From Halomonas sp. PR-M31 (GTDB lineage: Bacteria; Pseudomonadota; Gammaproteobacteria; Pseudomonadales; Halomonadaceae), in the NCBI RefSeq assembly GCF_001039575.1, contig NZ_JIBT01000036.1, forward strand, positions 1 through 56,957: a DNA stretch of 56,957 nt, in the 5' to 3' direction. The notes beneath the pieces are model-generated. The model saw only the letters and a program-made list of their open reading frames with translations, was not told where the DNA came from and did not search any database. Below, piece by piece: positions 26,903 through 36,859 of this stretch (its first letter is position 1; the number at the start of each line of letters is the position of its first letter). The position numbers and the translations under genes were made by a program.

Positions 26903-28491
26903 TCACTACTGCTGCCCAACCCCGCGGCTTCCACCAATGCCTGCGTGTATTCACTTCGGGGTGCACCCAGCACCTGTTCGCATTCGCCTTGCTCCACTAT
27001 ATGACCCTCTTTGAGCACCATCACCCGGTGGGCCATGGCACGCACCACCGCCAGATCGTGACTGATGAACAGATAGCTCATGCCTCGCCTGGCCTGAAGA
27101 TCCCGCAGTAGTTCGACCAGCTGTTTCTGGACGGTGCGATCCAGTGCCGAAGTGGGTTCATCGAGGACCAGCAACTCAGGTTCGAGGATGATGGCCCGGG
27201 CCACAGCGATGCGTTGACGCTGGCCCCCGGAGAATTCGTGGGGGTAGCGAGCGGCGCAGTCTTCCTCCAGGCCGACTTCGCGCAGCGATGCCATCACTCG
27301 CCGCTGAATTTCACCGCGATCAAGCTCCGGATGATGAAAGCGCAGGCCTTCGCTGATGATGTCCGCCACTGGAAGTCGCGGGGACAAGGAGCCGTAAGGA
27401 TCCTGGAAGACGACCTGCATCTGTCGGCGCTGACGCCTCAAGGCGTTGCCACTCATCAGGTCAAGACGTTTCCCGGCAACGTCTATTTCACCGCTGGCGG
27501 GGGTAAGGCGCAGCAGCGCCATGGCCAAGGTCGTCTTGCCGGACCCTGATTCGCCGACGATACCCAGAGTTTCCCCTTTGCGCAGATAGAGATCGAGGGG
27601 CTGAACCGCAACGAAAGGGCTTGGCCTTCGAGAGAAAAGCCGTTTGGGGCGAGAAAACTCAACCTTGAGCTGTCGGGCTTCCAGAAGGGGCGTTTGGTTG
27701 CCGATCGCCTTGGGTCTTCCCTTGGGCTCCGCGGACAACAGCAGGCGGGTATAGTCGCTGCGGGGCTGGTTGAAGACCTCGCCAACGGGGCCGGTTTCTT
27801 GAACGCGACCGCGATAAAGAACACAGACGCGATTCGCATGGCGCCGCACTAAATTGAGATCGTGGGTGATAAGCAGCATGGCCATGCCGTGACGCTTACG
27901 CAGATCATCGAGCAGAGCGAGAATCTCCTGCTGCACCGTGACATCCAGCGCCGTGGTAGGCTCATCCGCGATCAGCAATCGAGGATTGTTGGCGATGGCC
28001 ATGGCGATCATCACCCGTTGGCGCTGCCCACCGGAAAGCTGATGAGGCCAGGTGTCGAGCAGCTCATCCGGGCGCGGCAGCTTGACCTGAACCAGCAGTT
28101 CGCGAACTCGCTCTCTGGCGGCTCGGCCGCTGAGCCCCTGATGCAGGCGCAGGGTTTCGCCGATCTGCTTGACGATAGTGTGCAGCGGATTCAAGGAGGT
28201 CATCGGCTCCTGGAAGATGAAGCCGACCTTATTGCCGCGAACGGTACGCCAGTCCCGCTCGTTCAGACGCGAAAGATCGCGTTCTTCCAGATACCGCTCG
28301 CCGCGTACCTCGGCGCTTTTGGGAAGTAGGTTGATGGCGCCGAAGGCACTGACGGATTTGCCGGAGCCGGACTCGCCTACCAGGGCCAGAGTTTCGCCAC
28401 GACGAATCTGCAATGAGAGATCTTCGACCACCGGGGAGCCATCGAAGGCTATCGTGAAGTCCTTCAGCGAGAACACCACTTCAGCGCTCAT
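26899..28491 (-). CDS. yejF: Microcin C/oligopeptide ABC transporter ATP-binding protein YejF
   Basis: 530 residues with two ABC ATPase domains in one chain. Each has Walker [10 protein letters not shown] (about residues 35 and 309), a Q-loop ([12 protein letters not shown] and [12 protein letters not shown]), a signature (LSGGQRQRV and FSGGQRQRI), Walker B ([12 protein letters not shown] and [11 protein letters not shown]) and an H-loop (THDL, SHDL). Fused double ATPases with the oligopeptide-type C-terminal motif in each half are typical of YejF. It powers the YejBE permease. Overlaps yejE by 11 bases. In E. coli YejABEF imports microcin C and contributes to peptide uptake and resistance to antimicrobial peptides. 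Confidence 0.93.
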   Translation of the reverse strand: MSAEVVFSLKDFTIAFDGSPVVEDLSLQIRRGETLALVGESGSGKSVSAFGAINLLPKSAEVRGERYLEERDLSRLNERDWRTVRGNKVGFIFQEPMTSLNPLHTIVKQIGETLRLHQGLSGRAARERVRELLVQVKLPRPDELLDTWPHQLSGGQRQRVMIAMAIANNPRLLIADEPTTALDVTVQQEILALLDDLRKRHGMAMLLITHDLNLVRRHANRVCVLYRGRVQETGPVGEVFNQPRSDYTRLLLSAEPKGRPKAIGNQTPLLEARQLKVEFSRPKRLFSRRPSPFVAVQPLDLYLRKGETLGIVGESGSGKTTLAMALLRLTPASGEIDVAGKRLDLMSGNALRRQRRQMQVVFQDPYGSLSPRLPVADIISEGLRFHHPELDRGEIQRRVMASLREVGLEEDCAARYPHEFSGGQRQRIAVARAIILEPELLVLDEPTSALDRTVQKQLVELLRDLQARRGMSYLFISHDLAVVRAMAHRVMVLKEGHIVEQGECEQVLGAPRSEYTQALVEAAGLGSSSD

Positions 28492-29587
28492 CCACGGACT
28501 CCTTCATTGTTGAAATCCGTTCCGGCTTGGCGGTCAGCGCGGCAATGATATGGCGCGGATCGAAGGCATCCCGCAGGCCCTCACCGATGAATACCAGCAG
28601 TGACAGCATCACGCTCAGGGTGATGAAGGCAGTGATACCAAGCCAGGGTGCCTGCAGATTGTTCTTGCCTTGAGCGACCAGCTCACCTAGAGACGGTGAG
28701 CCCGGTGGCAGGCCAAAGCCGAGAAAATCAAGCGCGGTCAGGGTGGTGATGGCGCCGGTAAACAGAAATGGAATGAACGTCAGGGTGGCGACCATGGCGT
28801 TGGGCAGCACATGGCGCCACATGATCAGATAAGGGGGAAGGCCCAGGGCACGAGCGGCCCTCACATATTCGAGGTTGCGCGCCCGCAGGAACTCGGCGCG
28901 CACGATATCCACCAGCCCCAGCCAGGAAAACAGCAGCATGATGCCGAGCAGCCACCAGAGGTTGGGCTCGACCAGACTGGCGAGAATGATGAGCAAAAAC
29001 AGCACCGGGAGTCCGGACCAGATTTCCGTTAAACGCTGGCCGATAAGATCCGTCTTGCCGCCAAAATACCCTTGGATGCCGCCAACGAGTACACCCAGTA
29101 CCATCGATCCGATTGTCAGCACTAGTGCAAAGACCACGGAAAGCCGAAAGCCGTAGATCACTCGGGCCATCACGTCACGCCCTTGGTCGTCGGTGCCCAG
29201 CCAATGACGCGCGCTCGGGGGCGAGGGGGCGGGTTGTCTTAGACCGTGATCCAGGGTGTCGTAGGCAAACGGGATCGGCGGCCATAGCATCCAGCCCTGA
29301 GTCTCGATTTCTTCGATCACGAAGCTATCGCGATAGTCCGTGCTGGTAGGCAAAAAGCCGCCGAACTCGGTTTCGGGATAATCCACCAGCAAGGGCGTGT
29401 ACCACTGTTCTTGATACTTGATCAGAAGCGGTTTGTCGTTGGCGATCAGCTCGGCGCCCAAGCTCAAGACGAACAATAACGAGAACAGCCAGAGAGCAAA
29501 TCGCGCTCGGCCATTGGCGCGAAATACCGTCATCCGACGACGGGTAATCGGCGATAGGCTGGGCTTGAAGCGTGCAAGGCGCGCCAT
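28481..29587 (-). CDS. yejE: Peptide ABC transporter permease YejE
   Basis: 368-residue inner-membrane permease, close to E. coli YejE (341) throughout. Conserved blocks are LGAELIANDKPLL after the first helix, the periplasmic SPPSARHWLGTDDQGRDVMAR loop, VRAARALGLP (EAA-type coupling loop) with LPNAMVATLTF, FLGFGLPPGSPSLGEL and QGKNNLQAPWLG near the C-terminus. The start overlaps the yejB stop by one base (TGATG), so synthesis of the two permeases is coupled. Confidence 0.93.
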   Translation of the reverse strand: MARLARFKPSLSPITRRRMTVFRANGRARFALWLFSLLFVLSLGAELIANDKPLLIKYQEQWYTPLLVDYPETEFGGFLPTSTDYRDSFVIEEIETQGWMLWPPIPFAYDTLDHGLRQPAPSPPSARHWLGTDDQGRDVMARVIYGFRLSVVFALVLTIGSMVLGVLVGGIQGYFGGKTDLIGQRLTEIWSGLPVLFLLIILASLVEPNLWWLLGIMLLFSWLGLVDIVRAEFLRARNLEYVRAARALGLPPYLIMWRHVLPNAMVATLTFIPFLFTGAITTLTALDFLGFGLPPGSPSLGELVAQGKNNLQAPWLGITAFITLSVMLSLLVFIGEGLRDAFDPRHIIAALTAKPERISTMKESVDER

Positions 29588-30662
29588 CAGGCCCCCCTCG
29601 TTTCAAAATCGATGCGGGGGTCCACCCAGACATAGGTCAAATCCGACACCAGTTTCAGGATCAGCCCGATCAGGGTGTAAAGATATAGGGTGCCGAAAAT
29701 GACTGGATAGTCGCGCTGCATAACCGCCTCGAACCCCAAAAGCCCCAGACCGTCGAGAGAGAAGATCACCTCGATGAGCAGCGATCCGGTAAAGAAGATG
29801 CTGATCAGCGCCGTGGGCAAACCGGCAATGATGATCAGCATGGCGTTGCGAAACACATGGCCGTAGAGCACCTGGCGATCGCTTGCGCCCTTGGCGCGAG
29901 CGGTCAGTACGTACTGCTTGTGAATCTCGTCGAGAAAACTGTTCTTGGTCAGCATGGTCAGGGTGGCGAAGCCGCCGATCGCCGCGGCGACCACCGGCAG
30001 GGTGATGTGCCAGAAGTAGTCACCGATCTTGCCCCAGATACTCAATTCATCGAAGTAGGGGGACGTCAGCCCGCGTAGGGGAAAGAGGTCGAAATAGCTG
30101 CCGCCGGCGAACAGCACGATCAGCAGGATGGCGAATAGAAATCCCGGAATGGCATAGCGACGATGACCAATCCCGAGGTCCAGATATCGAAGCGGGAGCC
30201 ATGCCGCAGCGCCTTGCGAATTCCCAGCGGAATCGAGATGAGATAGACCAGCAGGGTAGTCCACAGGCCAAGAGAGACGGATACGGGAAGGCGTTCGATC
30301 ATCAGGTCGATGACGGGTCGATTACGAAAGAAGCTGGTGCCGAAGTCGAAGGTGGCATAGTCGCCAAGCATATTGAAAAACCGCGCAGGCGCAGGTTCGT
30401 CGAAGCCGAACTGTTCCTCGAGTGCCTTGATGAAGCGTTCATCGACTCCGCGGGCACCCCGGGATTCGCCACCGCTTGCGGCGGAGTCACCGCCGCCGGA
30501 GGACAGGCGGGTGCTGGCGATACTGTCGAGGCCCTGATAACGAGCAATGATCTGATCGATAGGGCCGCCGGGAGCGGCCTGCACGATAACGAAATTGAGC
30601 AGCATGATCCCCAGAAGCGTGGGGATCATCAGCAATAGGCGACGCAGAATATAGGCGGCCAC
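29587..30662 (-). pseudogene. yejB: Peptide ABC transporter permease YejB, frameshifted (probable sequencing error)
   Basis: Second permease of the YejABEF importer. The first part (MAAYILRRLLLMIPTLLG to SGLVIVA) and the second ([19 protein letters not shown] to [11 protein letters not shown]) are in different frames. The break is at about 30157, where one C of a CC pair on the coding strand is missing (coding strand reads GTCGCTATGCC; GTCGCCTATGCC would restore it). The corrected protein has about 358 residues (E. coli YejB 364), with an unusual Gly/Ala/Ser-rich insert (SSGGGDSAASGGESRGARG) after about residue 54. Otherwise intact, between yejA and yejE in an otherwise complete operon, so an error in the sequence is the best explanation. 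Confidence 0.87.
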
Positions 30663-30693
30663 TAGAGCAGATTCCTTGGGCTTGTCTTAGCTC

Positions 30694-32532
30694 TCAGCGC
30701 TTGCGACTACCGTGCTGACGTTGGTTGACCGCCTCAGCACGCTCGGGATCCACCCACCAGGCGTCCAGGTCGATATTGAACTCCGGGAAAGGCTCGGGAT
30801 AGCCGTATTTATCCCAAAGAGCAATGCGGGTCGCGGCGAGATGATACTGAGGGATGACATAGAATCCCCAACGTAGTACGCGATCCAGCGCCTGTGCCGC
30901 CGTGTCGAGTTCCTCGCGGGAATCTGCGCGAATCAGTTTTCCTACCAGTTCGTCGATGATTGGGTTCTTAAGGCCGATGAGATTGCGGCTTTGAGGCTGA
31001 TCCGCAAAATCACTGGTCCAGAATTCGCGCTGCTCGTTGCCGGGGTTGGCGGACTGGGGAAAGCTGCCCACGATCATATCGAAGTCGAAGCCGCGCAAAC
31101 GATTGAGATATTGATTGACGTCGACGATACGAATCTTGCTCTTGATACCGATGCGTTCGAAATTGCGTATCAGCGGCTGGACGATACGTTCGAACTGGGC
31201 ATCATATAGCAAAATCTCCAGCGTGAAGGGCTGCCCGCTCTCTCGCTTGATCAGTTGGCCGTTTTGTACCTCATAACCGGCGTCCCGCAGCAGGCCCAGG
31301 GCCTTGCGCAGGCGTGGACGAACGTCGTCGGGCTGCTCCATAGGCAGTGCTTCGTCGAAGACACGTTCAGAAAGCTGATCGCGATGAGGTTCGAGCAATG
31401 CAAGCTCGGCGCCACTGGGCTCACCCTTGGCCGCCATCTCCGAGTTCTCGAAGTAGCTGTGAGTTCGCTCGTAGGCACCGTAAAACAAGTTATCGTTCAG
31501 CCAGGGGAAATCGAAGGCAAGGTTCAATGCCTCACGTACTCGGACGTCCTTGAACTTGTCCCGGCGCAGATTCATCACGAAGGCCTGCATGCCCGCGGGC
31601 TGCCCGTCAGGTATTTCCAGCTTCTTGACGAAACCTTGCTTCAGGGCAGGGAAGTCATAGGCGGTGGCCCAATTGCGGGCGCTTGATTCGATCCGCATAT
31701 CAAGGTTGCCTGCCTTGAATGCTTCCAATGCCACGGTTTGGTCACGGTAATAATCGAAGATGAGTCGATCGATGTTATGGCGACCCCGGTTGACCGGAAG
31801 ATTCTCGCCCCAGTAGTCCTCGACCCGCTCATAAACGATGCGTCGTCCCGGCTCCACCTTGGCAATACGATAAGGGCCTGATCCCAGCAGAGAATCGAGA
31901 GTCGGCGTATTGAAGTCACGGCCTTTCCAGAAATGTTCCGGCAGGATCGGCAGCTGGCCAAGAATCAGCGGCAATTCCCGAGAATTGTTCGGGCTGAATT
32001 CGAAACGAACGGTATCGTCATCCAGGCGTTGTGCCGAGGTCACGTCCGCATAGTAGGCGGCGTAGAAAGGCTGCCCTTCATCACGCAACAGGCGAAAGCT
32101 GAATACCACATCTTCCGCGGTCACCGGCTCGCCGTCGTGAAATCTTGCCTTCGGATTCAGATCGAACTCCATCCAGCGGCGATCCGGGTCCAGGCGCACC
32201 CCCTGGGCGAGAAGCCCGTACATGCTGAAGGGTTCGTCGGGATTGTTCACCATCAGGGTGTCATAAATCTGAGCAAGACCGTTTGCAGGCGTGCCGGTGA
32301 CGATGAAGGGGTTGGTGGAATCGAAACTGCCGATGGCATCGCGAGTGAGCTCGCCCCCTTTAGGAGCATCGGGGTTGACGTAGGGGAAATGAGTGAAGTC
32401 ACCTGGAAGCGTCGGCTCGTCGTACATGGCGAGACCTTGCACGGTAGGCACTTTGTCGGCGGTTACGGCAAACGCAAATCCAGAAAATGACATGACCGCA
32501 GCGGCGAGAATGGCCTTACCCATGCGTAACAT
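30694..32532 (-). CDS. yejA: Peptide-binding protein YejA
   Basis: Periplasmic SBP_bac_5-family peptide-binding protein of the Yej importer, 612 residues from the ATG at 32532 (AAAGGAG 7 bases upstream). The frame runs 16 codons further but those are not convincing. Signal peptide LRMGKAILAAAVMSFSGFAFA. Conserved body includes YVNPDAPKGGEL, FHDGEPVTAEDVVFSF, the GSGPYRIAKVEPG block, VREALNLAFDFPWLN and FDMIVGSFPQSANPGNEQ, all as in YejA. First gene of yejABEF. Confidence 0.93.
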   Translation of the reverse strand: MLRMGKAILAAAVMSFSGFAFAVTADKVPTVQGLAMYDEPTLPGDFTHFPYVNPDAPKGGELTRDAIGSFDSTNPFIVTGTPANGLAQIYDTLMVNNPDEPFSMYGLLAQGVRLDPDRRWMEFDLNPKARFHDGEPVTAEDVVFSFRLLRDEGQPFYAAYYADVTSAQRLDDDTVRFEFSPNNSRELPLILGQLPILPEHFWKGRDFNTPTLDSLLGSGPYRIAKVEPGRRIVYERVEDYWGENLPVNRGRHNIDRLIFDYYRDQTVALEAFKAGNLDMRIESSARNWATAYDFPALKQGFVKKLEIPDGQPAGMQAFVMNLRRDKFKDVRVREALNLAFDFPWLNDNLFYGAYERTHSYFENSEMAAKGEPSGAELALLEPHRDQLSERVFDEALPMEQPDDVRPRLRKALGLLRDAGYEVQNGQLIKRESGQPFTLEILLYDAQFERIVQPLIRNFERIGIKSKIRIVDVNQYLNRLRGFDFDMIVGSFPQSANPGNEQREFWTSDFADQPQSRNLIGLKNPIIDELVGKLIRADSREELDTAAQALDRVLRWGFYVIPQYHLAATRIALWDKYGYPEPFPEFNIDLDAWWVDPERAEAVNQRQHGSRKR

Positions 32533-32696
32533 CGATGCTCCTTTCTCATTTACCCGGCGCGGATCGTTGCATCGGGTCACTATGCGTAAAGTGTCAGCCG
32601 CGGACGCAGTTGTAAATACCGCTGCGCGTTCAGCGCCTAGAGCTTAGGCAATTCGTCGTGACCGGTGGCTCCAACGATCAACCAAAAGCGGCAAGG

Positions 32697-33863
32697 CTAC
32701 CGCCGAACCAGAGTGTTCTGATGTTCTCTCGTGCCACCTTGTGCCGGTATGTTCAGTACTTGACCAACATGGATGACATCACTGTGCAAACCGTTGTAAC
32801 GGCGCAGTTCACTGACTGAAACAGCGTAGTGGGCGGCCAAGGCGGATAGCGAATCACCTCGACGTACCTGATAGCGATCGCCTTGGGCAAAGGCTTCCTG
32901 ACGCTTGGCTAGCATGGCGACCAGGGTATTCTTGAACCTGTGTGGAACCAATAGCTCTGGTGCTCGAGAAGGCAGCGTGGTTTTCTGCAACAGGGCCGGG
33001 TTGAGATATTCCAGGCGCGTGCGACTGATACCGGCCATCTGTGCGACGTGAGCCAGATCCAGGCGACCTGCGATCGGTACCCGGGCGAAAGCCGGCTGAT
33101 CGGGAATGCTGGGCAAGGCAATGTCATAGCGATCGGGATTGGCGATCATGCGGGAAAGGGCCAGAAGCTTGGGAACATAGTTCATGGTCTGACGTGGCAG
33201 CTTCAGGCTCCAGTAATCCCCGGGTTTGCCCGCGGCAATCGCGCCACGCCGTGCTCGATTGACCGTACCGGCGCCGGCATTGTAGGCCGCCAGGGAAAGC
33301 TCGATATCACCTCTATACCATTGATCCGCCTGCTGCTGAATATAGTTCAGGGCCGCCTTGGTGGAGGCAATGACATCGAGGCGGCCGTCATAGGCTCTGT
33401 CGCGACGCAGGCCAAGTGCATCACCCGTGCCCGGCATGAACTGCCACATGCCGGTCGCGCCGCCGGCATGCCGGGCGGTTGGATCATAGGCGCTTTCGAT
33501 AAAGGGTAGTAGAGCGATTTCACCCGGCATGTCGCGCCGCTCGAGCTCACTGACGACCCAATACAGCCAGGGCCGCGCTCGTTCGGCGATCGTGGTGATA
33601 TTGCCGGGGTAGCGGCGATAATAGTCAATCCATTTTTGTACGCGTGGTTCCTGGGCGTCGATCTCCCATTGGAAGTTATCGCGCATGCGAGTCCAGATAT
33701 CGCCTTGAGCAAAGGGTTGCAGCATCAATGCATCCCAGAAAGGCGCCGAGACCGGTGCCGTCGCGGGTAAAGCGCTGGTTTGGGCATTCGCTGAAACGCT
33801 TAGCGTAAGAAGAAGCCCTCCTGCCAGATGACGAATCCGGCGGCGTGACGGGTACTGATTCAT
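32697..33863 (-). CDS. mltD: Lytic murein transglycosylase MltD-type with LysM domain
   Basis: 388 residues. A signal peptide ends near ANA without a lipobox cysteine, so unlike E. coli MltD this one is probably a soluble periplasmic protein. The SLT domain has the catalytic glutamate in LPFIESAYDP (E123), then GATGMWQFMPGTG and ELSLAAYNAGAGTVNRA. One C-terminal LysM peptidoglycan-binding domain (RRGDSLSALAAHYAVSV to VLNIP, about 333-374) is present; E. coli MltD (452 residues) has two. Downstream of gloB by 45 bases on the same strand, the order found in E. coli. Confidence 0.9.
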   Translation of the reverse strand: MNQYPSRRRIRHLAGGLLLTLSVSANAQTSALPATAPVSAPFWDALMLQPFAQGDIWTRMRDNFQWEIDAQEPRVQKWIDYYRRYPGNITTIAERARPWLYWVVSELERRDMPGEIALLPFIESAYDPTARHAGGATGMWQFMPGTGDALGLRRDRAYDGRLDVIASTKAALNYIQQQADQWYRGDIELSLAAYNAGAGTVNRARRGAIAAGKPGDYWSLKLPRQTMNYVPKLLALSRMIANPDRYDIALPSIPDQPAFARVPIAGRLDLAHVAQMAGISRTRLEYLNPALLQKTTLPSRAPELLVPHRFKNTLVAMLAKRQEAFAQGDRYQVRRGDSLSALAAHYAVSVSELRRYNGLHSDVIHVGQVLNIPAQGGTREHQNTLVRR

Positions 33864-33908
33864 TTAACGTTGATCCTCGCTGGCGCGCAGAGTGGCGTCC
33901 TAGCTACT

Positions 33909-34676
33909 TTAAAAATTGTCTTTCCAGGCACGCAGTGTCGCGAACGTACTCTCGATTGAATCGGTGGGCCCATGGGCACCCACCGTGGCACGCAGCTGTT
34001 CGTTATCGACCCGTAAAAACGGATTGATCTGACGTTCGCGGCCAATCGTGCTGGGTAGTGTCGGTCGATCCAGATCTCGCACACGCTGACATTCCTTCAT
34101 CAAACGATCCCGAACCTTATTATCCGGTTCTGCGGCCTGAGCAAAGCGAAGATTAGCGAGGGTATATTCATGTGCTGCAAATACCAGCGTCTCTTCCGAT
34201 AAGGCTGCGAGCCGGGATAGCGACGCATGCATTTGCTCAGGCGTGCCCTCGAACAAGCGGCCACAGCCGCCACAGAACAAAGTGTCGCCGCAAAACAACA
34301 AGGATGGCGTCCCTGGAGCGAGAAAGGCAATGTGGTCCAGGGTGTGGCCCGGCACCGTCATGACATCGAACCGACGGCCAAGAACGCGAAAATCGTCACC
34401 GTCGCCTACGCGCTCTTGAACTTCTTCGATTCGAGGATTGTGCGGACCGATGACCCGCGGCGAGTAGCGTTTTGTGAGTTCGGGTAGCCCACCGGTATGA
34501 TCGTGATGATGATGGGTGATCAAGATCGTGGAAAGGTTGAGGTTTTCCCGCTCGAGATACTGTATTACCGGCTGAGCGTCTCCAGGATCCACTACCGCCA
34601 CATCCGTGGTGGAGTCTTGACGCAATAGCCATATATAGTTGTCACTAAAGGCGGGAATCGGTATCACGCTCAGCAT
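33909..34676 (-). CDS. gloB: Hydroxyacylglutathione hydrolase (glyoxalase II)
   Basis: Hydrolyses S-lactoylglutathione to lactate and glutathione, finishing methylglyoxal detoxification. 255 residues of metallo-beta-lactamase fold with the binuclear metal site in LITHHHHDHTGG (H55-H60), further metal ligands in the VPGHTLDHIAF and FCGDTLFCGGCGRLFEGT segments, and the C-terminal glyoxalase II substrate domain (FAAHEYTLANLRFA, then NPFLR). Divergent from the methyltransferase gene with about 125 bases between. Confidence 0.94.
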   Translation of the reverse strand: MLSVIPIPAFSDNYIWLLRQDSTTDVAVVDPGDAQPVIQYLERENLNLSTILITHHHHDHTGGLPELTKRYSPRVIGPHNPRIEEVQERVGDGDDFRVLGRRFDVMTVPGHTLDHIAFLAPGTPSLLFCGDTLFCGGCGRLFEGTPEQMHASLSRLAALSEETLVFAAHEYTLANLRFAQAAEPDNKVRDRLMKECQRVRDLDRPTLPSTIGRERQINPFLRVDNEQLRATVGAHGPTDSIESTFATLRAWKDNF

Positions 34677-34802
34677 GAAGGTTTTACCTCGGTCCGGTTG
34701 TCCACGCCCGCTTGGCGCACCACTATCTGGGCTGACGGGGAGATAGACTACACAAAAATGTGCCTAACATGGGGGCGCAAGCGTTCTGTGTCAAATTCTA
34801 AT

Positions 34803-35564
34803 ATGACGATATCCTTAGCTCAACTGGTACGTCGAGGGCGCCTTTACTGGTCGTCTGCAGCCGGTCGTGCCCATTGGCAAGCAGAGCGCGCCTGCATCGG
34901 ACCGGTGTGTGAACGTTTGTTTGGCGCCCATGGTCTGCACCTGGGGATGGCGCCGCCCTTGACGGACATGTGTCCCATTCGACACACCCTGACCTGGTCG
35001 CCGACCCAGGAGCTGGCGGAGAGCAAGGCCTGCCTGGTATGTGATCCGATTCGCTTGCCCTTGCCAGACGACAGCCTCTCCTTGGTGGTATTGCATCACA
35101 TGCTGGAAGTCGCGCCCGAGCCCCACCGGCTGCTGCAGGAAGCGACTCGTGTCATGGCAGACAATGGGCGCCTGATCATTTTTGGCTGGTTTCCGTTGGG
35201 TCTTGAAGGAATGCATCGAATATGGCCGCGCAGTCGTACGGGCATGCCACGCTGCGGACGATGGCGAACCCCTGGGCGGCTCAATGATTGGCTTGCATTT
35301 GTCGACTTTGAAATCGAACGAGTAGACTACTGTGGCTTTCGTTTGCCGGGCAGACCGCCGGGCAACGCCAAGCTCGAATCTTTCGGGCGGCGTTACAATT
35401 TACCGCTCAGTGACGCCTATATGATTCGTGCCCGGCCCAAGACCCAGCAGGCGCAAATCATCAAACCACGACTGGCCACGCCGGCCATGGGGCGGCCGCT
35501 ACTGGGCAATTCACCCCGGGTGACAACCGAACAGGAACACAAGCAGGTGAGCGAGGTTGACTGA
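34803..35564 (+). CDS. yafS: Class I SAM-dependent methyltransferase, YafS-like
   Basis: 253 residues from the ATG at 34803; the frame opens 35 codons earlier with nothing protein-like. The SAM-binding core is degenerate but visible ([47 protein letters not shown]), resembling UbiE/COQ5-type methyltransferases. A region with [18 protein letters not shown] follows, and a basic C-terminal tail. In E. coli yafS sits between gloB and rnhA, exactly this place, so the family assignment rests partly on synteny. The substrate is unknown. The end overlaps rnhA by 8 bases. Confidence 0.78.
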   Translation: MTISLAQLVRRGRLYWSSAAGRAHWQAERACIGPVCERLFGAHGLHLGMAPPLTDMCPIRHTLTWSPTQELAESKACLVCDPIRLPLPDDSLSLVVLHHMLEVAPEPHRLLQEATRVMADNGRLIIFGWFPLGLEGMHRIWPRSRTGMPRCGRWRTPGRLNDWLAFVDFEIERVDYCGFRLPGRPPGNAKLESFGRRYNLPLSDAYMIRARPKTQQAQIIKPRLATPAMGRPLLGNSPRVTTEQEHKQVSEVD

Positions 35565-36018
35565 CATAGCATTAGCCAAGGTAGAGATTCATACGGATGG
35601 TGCCTGTCGCGGCAACCCGGGTCCGGGTGGCTGGGGGGCGCTGCTCAAGGCAGGGCGCCATGAGAAGACCCTCAACGGCTTCGAGGCCACGACCACCAAC
35701 AATCGCATGGAGCTGATGGCGGCGATCATGGCATTGCGAGAACTCAAGCGCCCCTGTCAGGTGGAGTTGCACACGGACTCCCAGTATCTGCGCAAGGGCA
35801 TCACCGAATGGATACGTGGTTGGCAAAAGCGCGGCTGGAAGACCGCTGCCAAGCAGCCGGTCAAGAATGCCGAGCTGTGGCGCGAACTGCTCGCCGAGAG
35901 TCAGCGCCATGAGGTGCGCTGGCACTGGGTGAAGGGACATAGCGGCGATCCCGGCAACGAATGCGCCGATGCCCTGGCCAATGCGGCCATCGATGCGGCG
36001 ATGTGTCCACAGAATTGA
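35557..36018 (+). CDS. rnhA: Ribonuclease HI
   Basis: Degrades the RNA strand of RNA:DNA hybrids. 153 residues with all four catalytic carboxylates: D14 ([11 protein letters not shown]), E52 (NNRMEL), D74 (HTDSQYL) and D138 (NECADALA). His is in WVKGHSG. The basic-protrusion loop ([13 protein letters not shown]) is present, as in E. coli. It begins with a TTG codon at 35557 overlapping the end of the methyltransferase gene. dnaQ follows after 61 bases, as in the E. coli neighbourhood (there the two are divergent; here they are tandem). Confidence 0.95.
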   Translation: MTDIALAKVEIHTDGACRGNPGPGGWGALLKAGRHEKTLNGFEATTTNNRMELMAAIMALRELKRPCQVELHTDSQYLRKGITEWIRGWQKRGWKTAAKQPVKNAELWRELLAESQRHEVRWHWVKGHSGDPGNECADALANAAIDAAMCPQN

Positions 36019-36079
36019 GACGATATCGCTTCTTGCCACTTCAAACGTCAATATTCATAGCACATTCAGCGAGAGAGTA

Positions 36080-36859
36080 ATGCGCCAGATCGTTCTGGAT
36101 ACCGAGACCACCGGTATCGATCCCAAGGAAGGTCATCGACTCATCGAGATCGGTGCCGTCGAGATGATCAATCGCCGTTTGACCGGCAACACCTATCACC
36201 AGTACATCAACCCAGAACGCGAGATCGAAGCGGAAGCCATTGGCATTCACGGCATCACTAACGAGCGCATCGCGGATGAGCCCAGGTTCGCCGAGGTGGC
36301 GGATGACTTCTGGACCTTCATTCAAGGGGCGGAGTTGATCATTCATAACGCCGCCTTCGATGTTGGCTTCATCGATCATGAGTTTGGCAAGCTGCAGGTC
36401 AGCCGCGGCGAGCCTCGATTGGGGCCGGTGGCGGACCACTGCGCCATTCTCGACACTCTCAAGCTTGCCCGGGACAAGCATCCGGGGCAGCGCAACAGCT
36501 TGGATGCGCTGTGCAAGCGCTATGAAATCGACAACGGGCACCGGGTGCTGCACGGGGCGTTGCTCGATGCGGAAATACTGGCGGATGTGTACCTGGCGAT
36601 GACCGGGGGGCAGACGGCGCTGCTGCTGGATGCGGATGCCCAGGCGGGAGCGACGAGCGGCGGTACCAGCGGCATTCGGCGTGTATCCGATGAACGCCCA
36701 AGACTCACGGTGACACGACCGAGTGAAGCGGAGCTCAAAGCGCATCATGCCAAGCTGTCACGCATACGCGAGGGCGCCGGTGAGTGTGCCTGGGATGCCT
36801 TGGCGGGTTGGGAGGCATCCGAGCCCGATCATGCACCTTCCTTATCGGTGGAATCCTGA
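36080..36859 (+). CDS. dnaQ: DNA polymerase III epsilon subunit (proofreading exonuclease)
   Basis: 3'-5' exonuclease of the replicative polymerase. 259 residues. ExoI is VLDTETTG (D7, E9), ExoII HNAAFDVGF (D94), ExoIII HGALLDAEILADVYLAM. A Gly/Ser linker and a C-terminal stretch (about 210-259), which in E. coli binds the alpha subunit, follow. GAGAGAG precedes the ATG; the longer frame begins inside rnhA. The stop overlaps the nudC start by one base (TGATG). Confidence 0.94.
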   Translation: MRQIVLDTETTGIDPKEGHRLIEIGAVEMINRRLTGNTYHQYINPEREIEAEAIGIHGITNERIADEPRFAEVADDFWTFIQGAELIIHNAAFDVGFIDHEFGKLQVSRGEPRLGPVADHCAILDTLKLARDKHPGQRNSLDALCKRYEIDNGHRVLHGALLDAEILADVYLAMTGGQTALLLDADAQAGATSGGTSGIRRVSDERPRLTVTRPSEAELKAHHAKLSRIREGAGECAWDALAGWEASEPDHAPSLSVES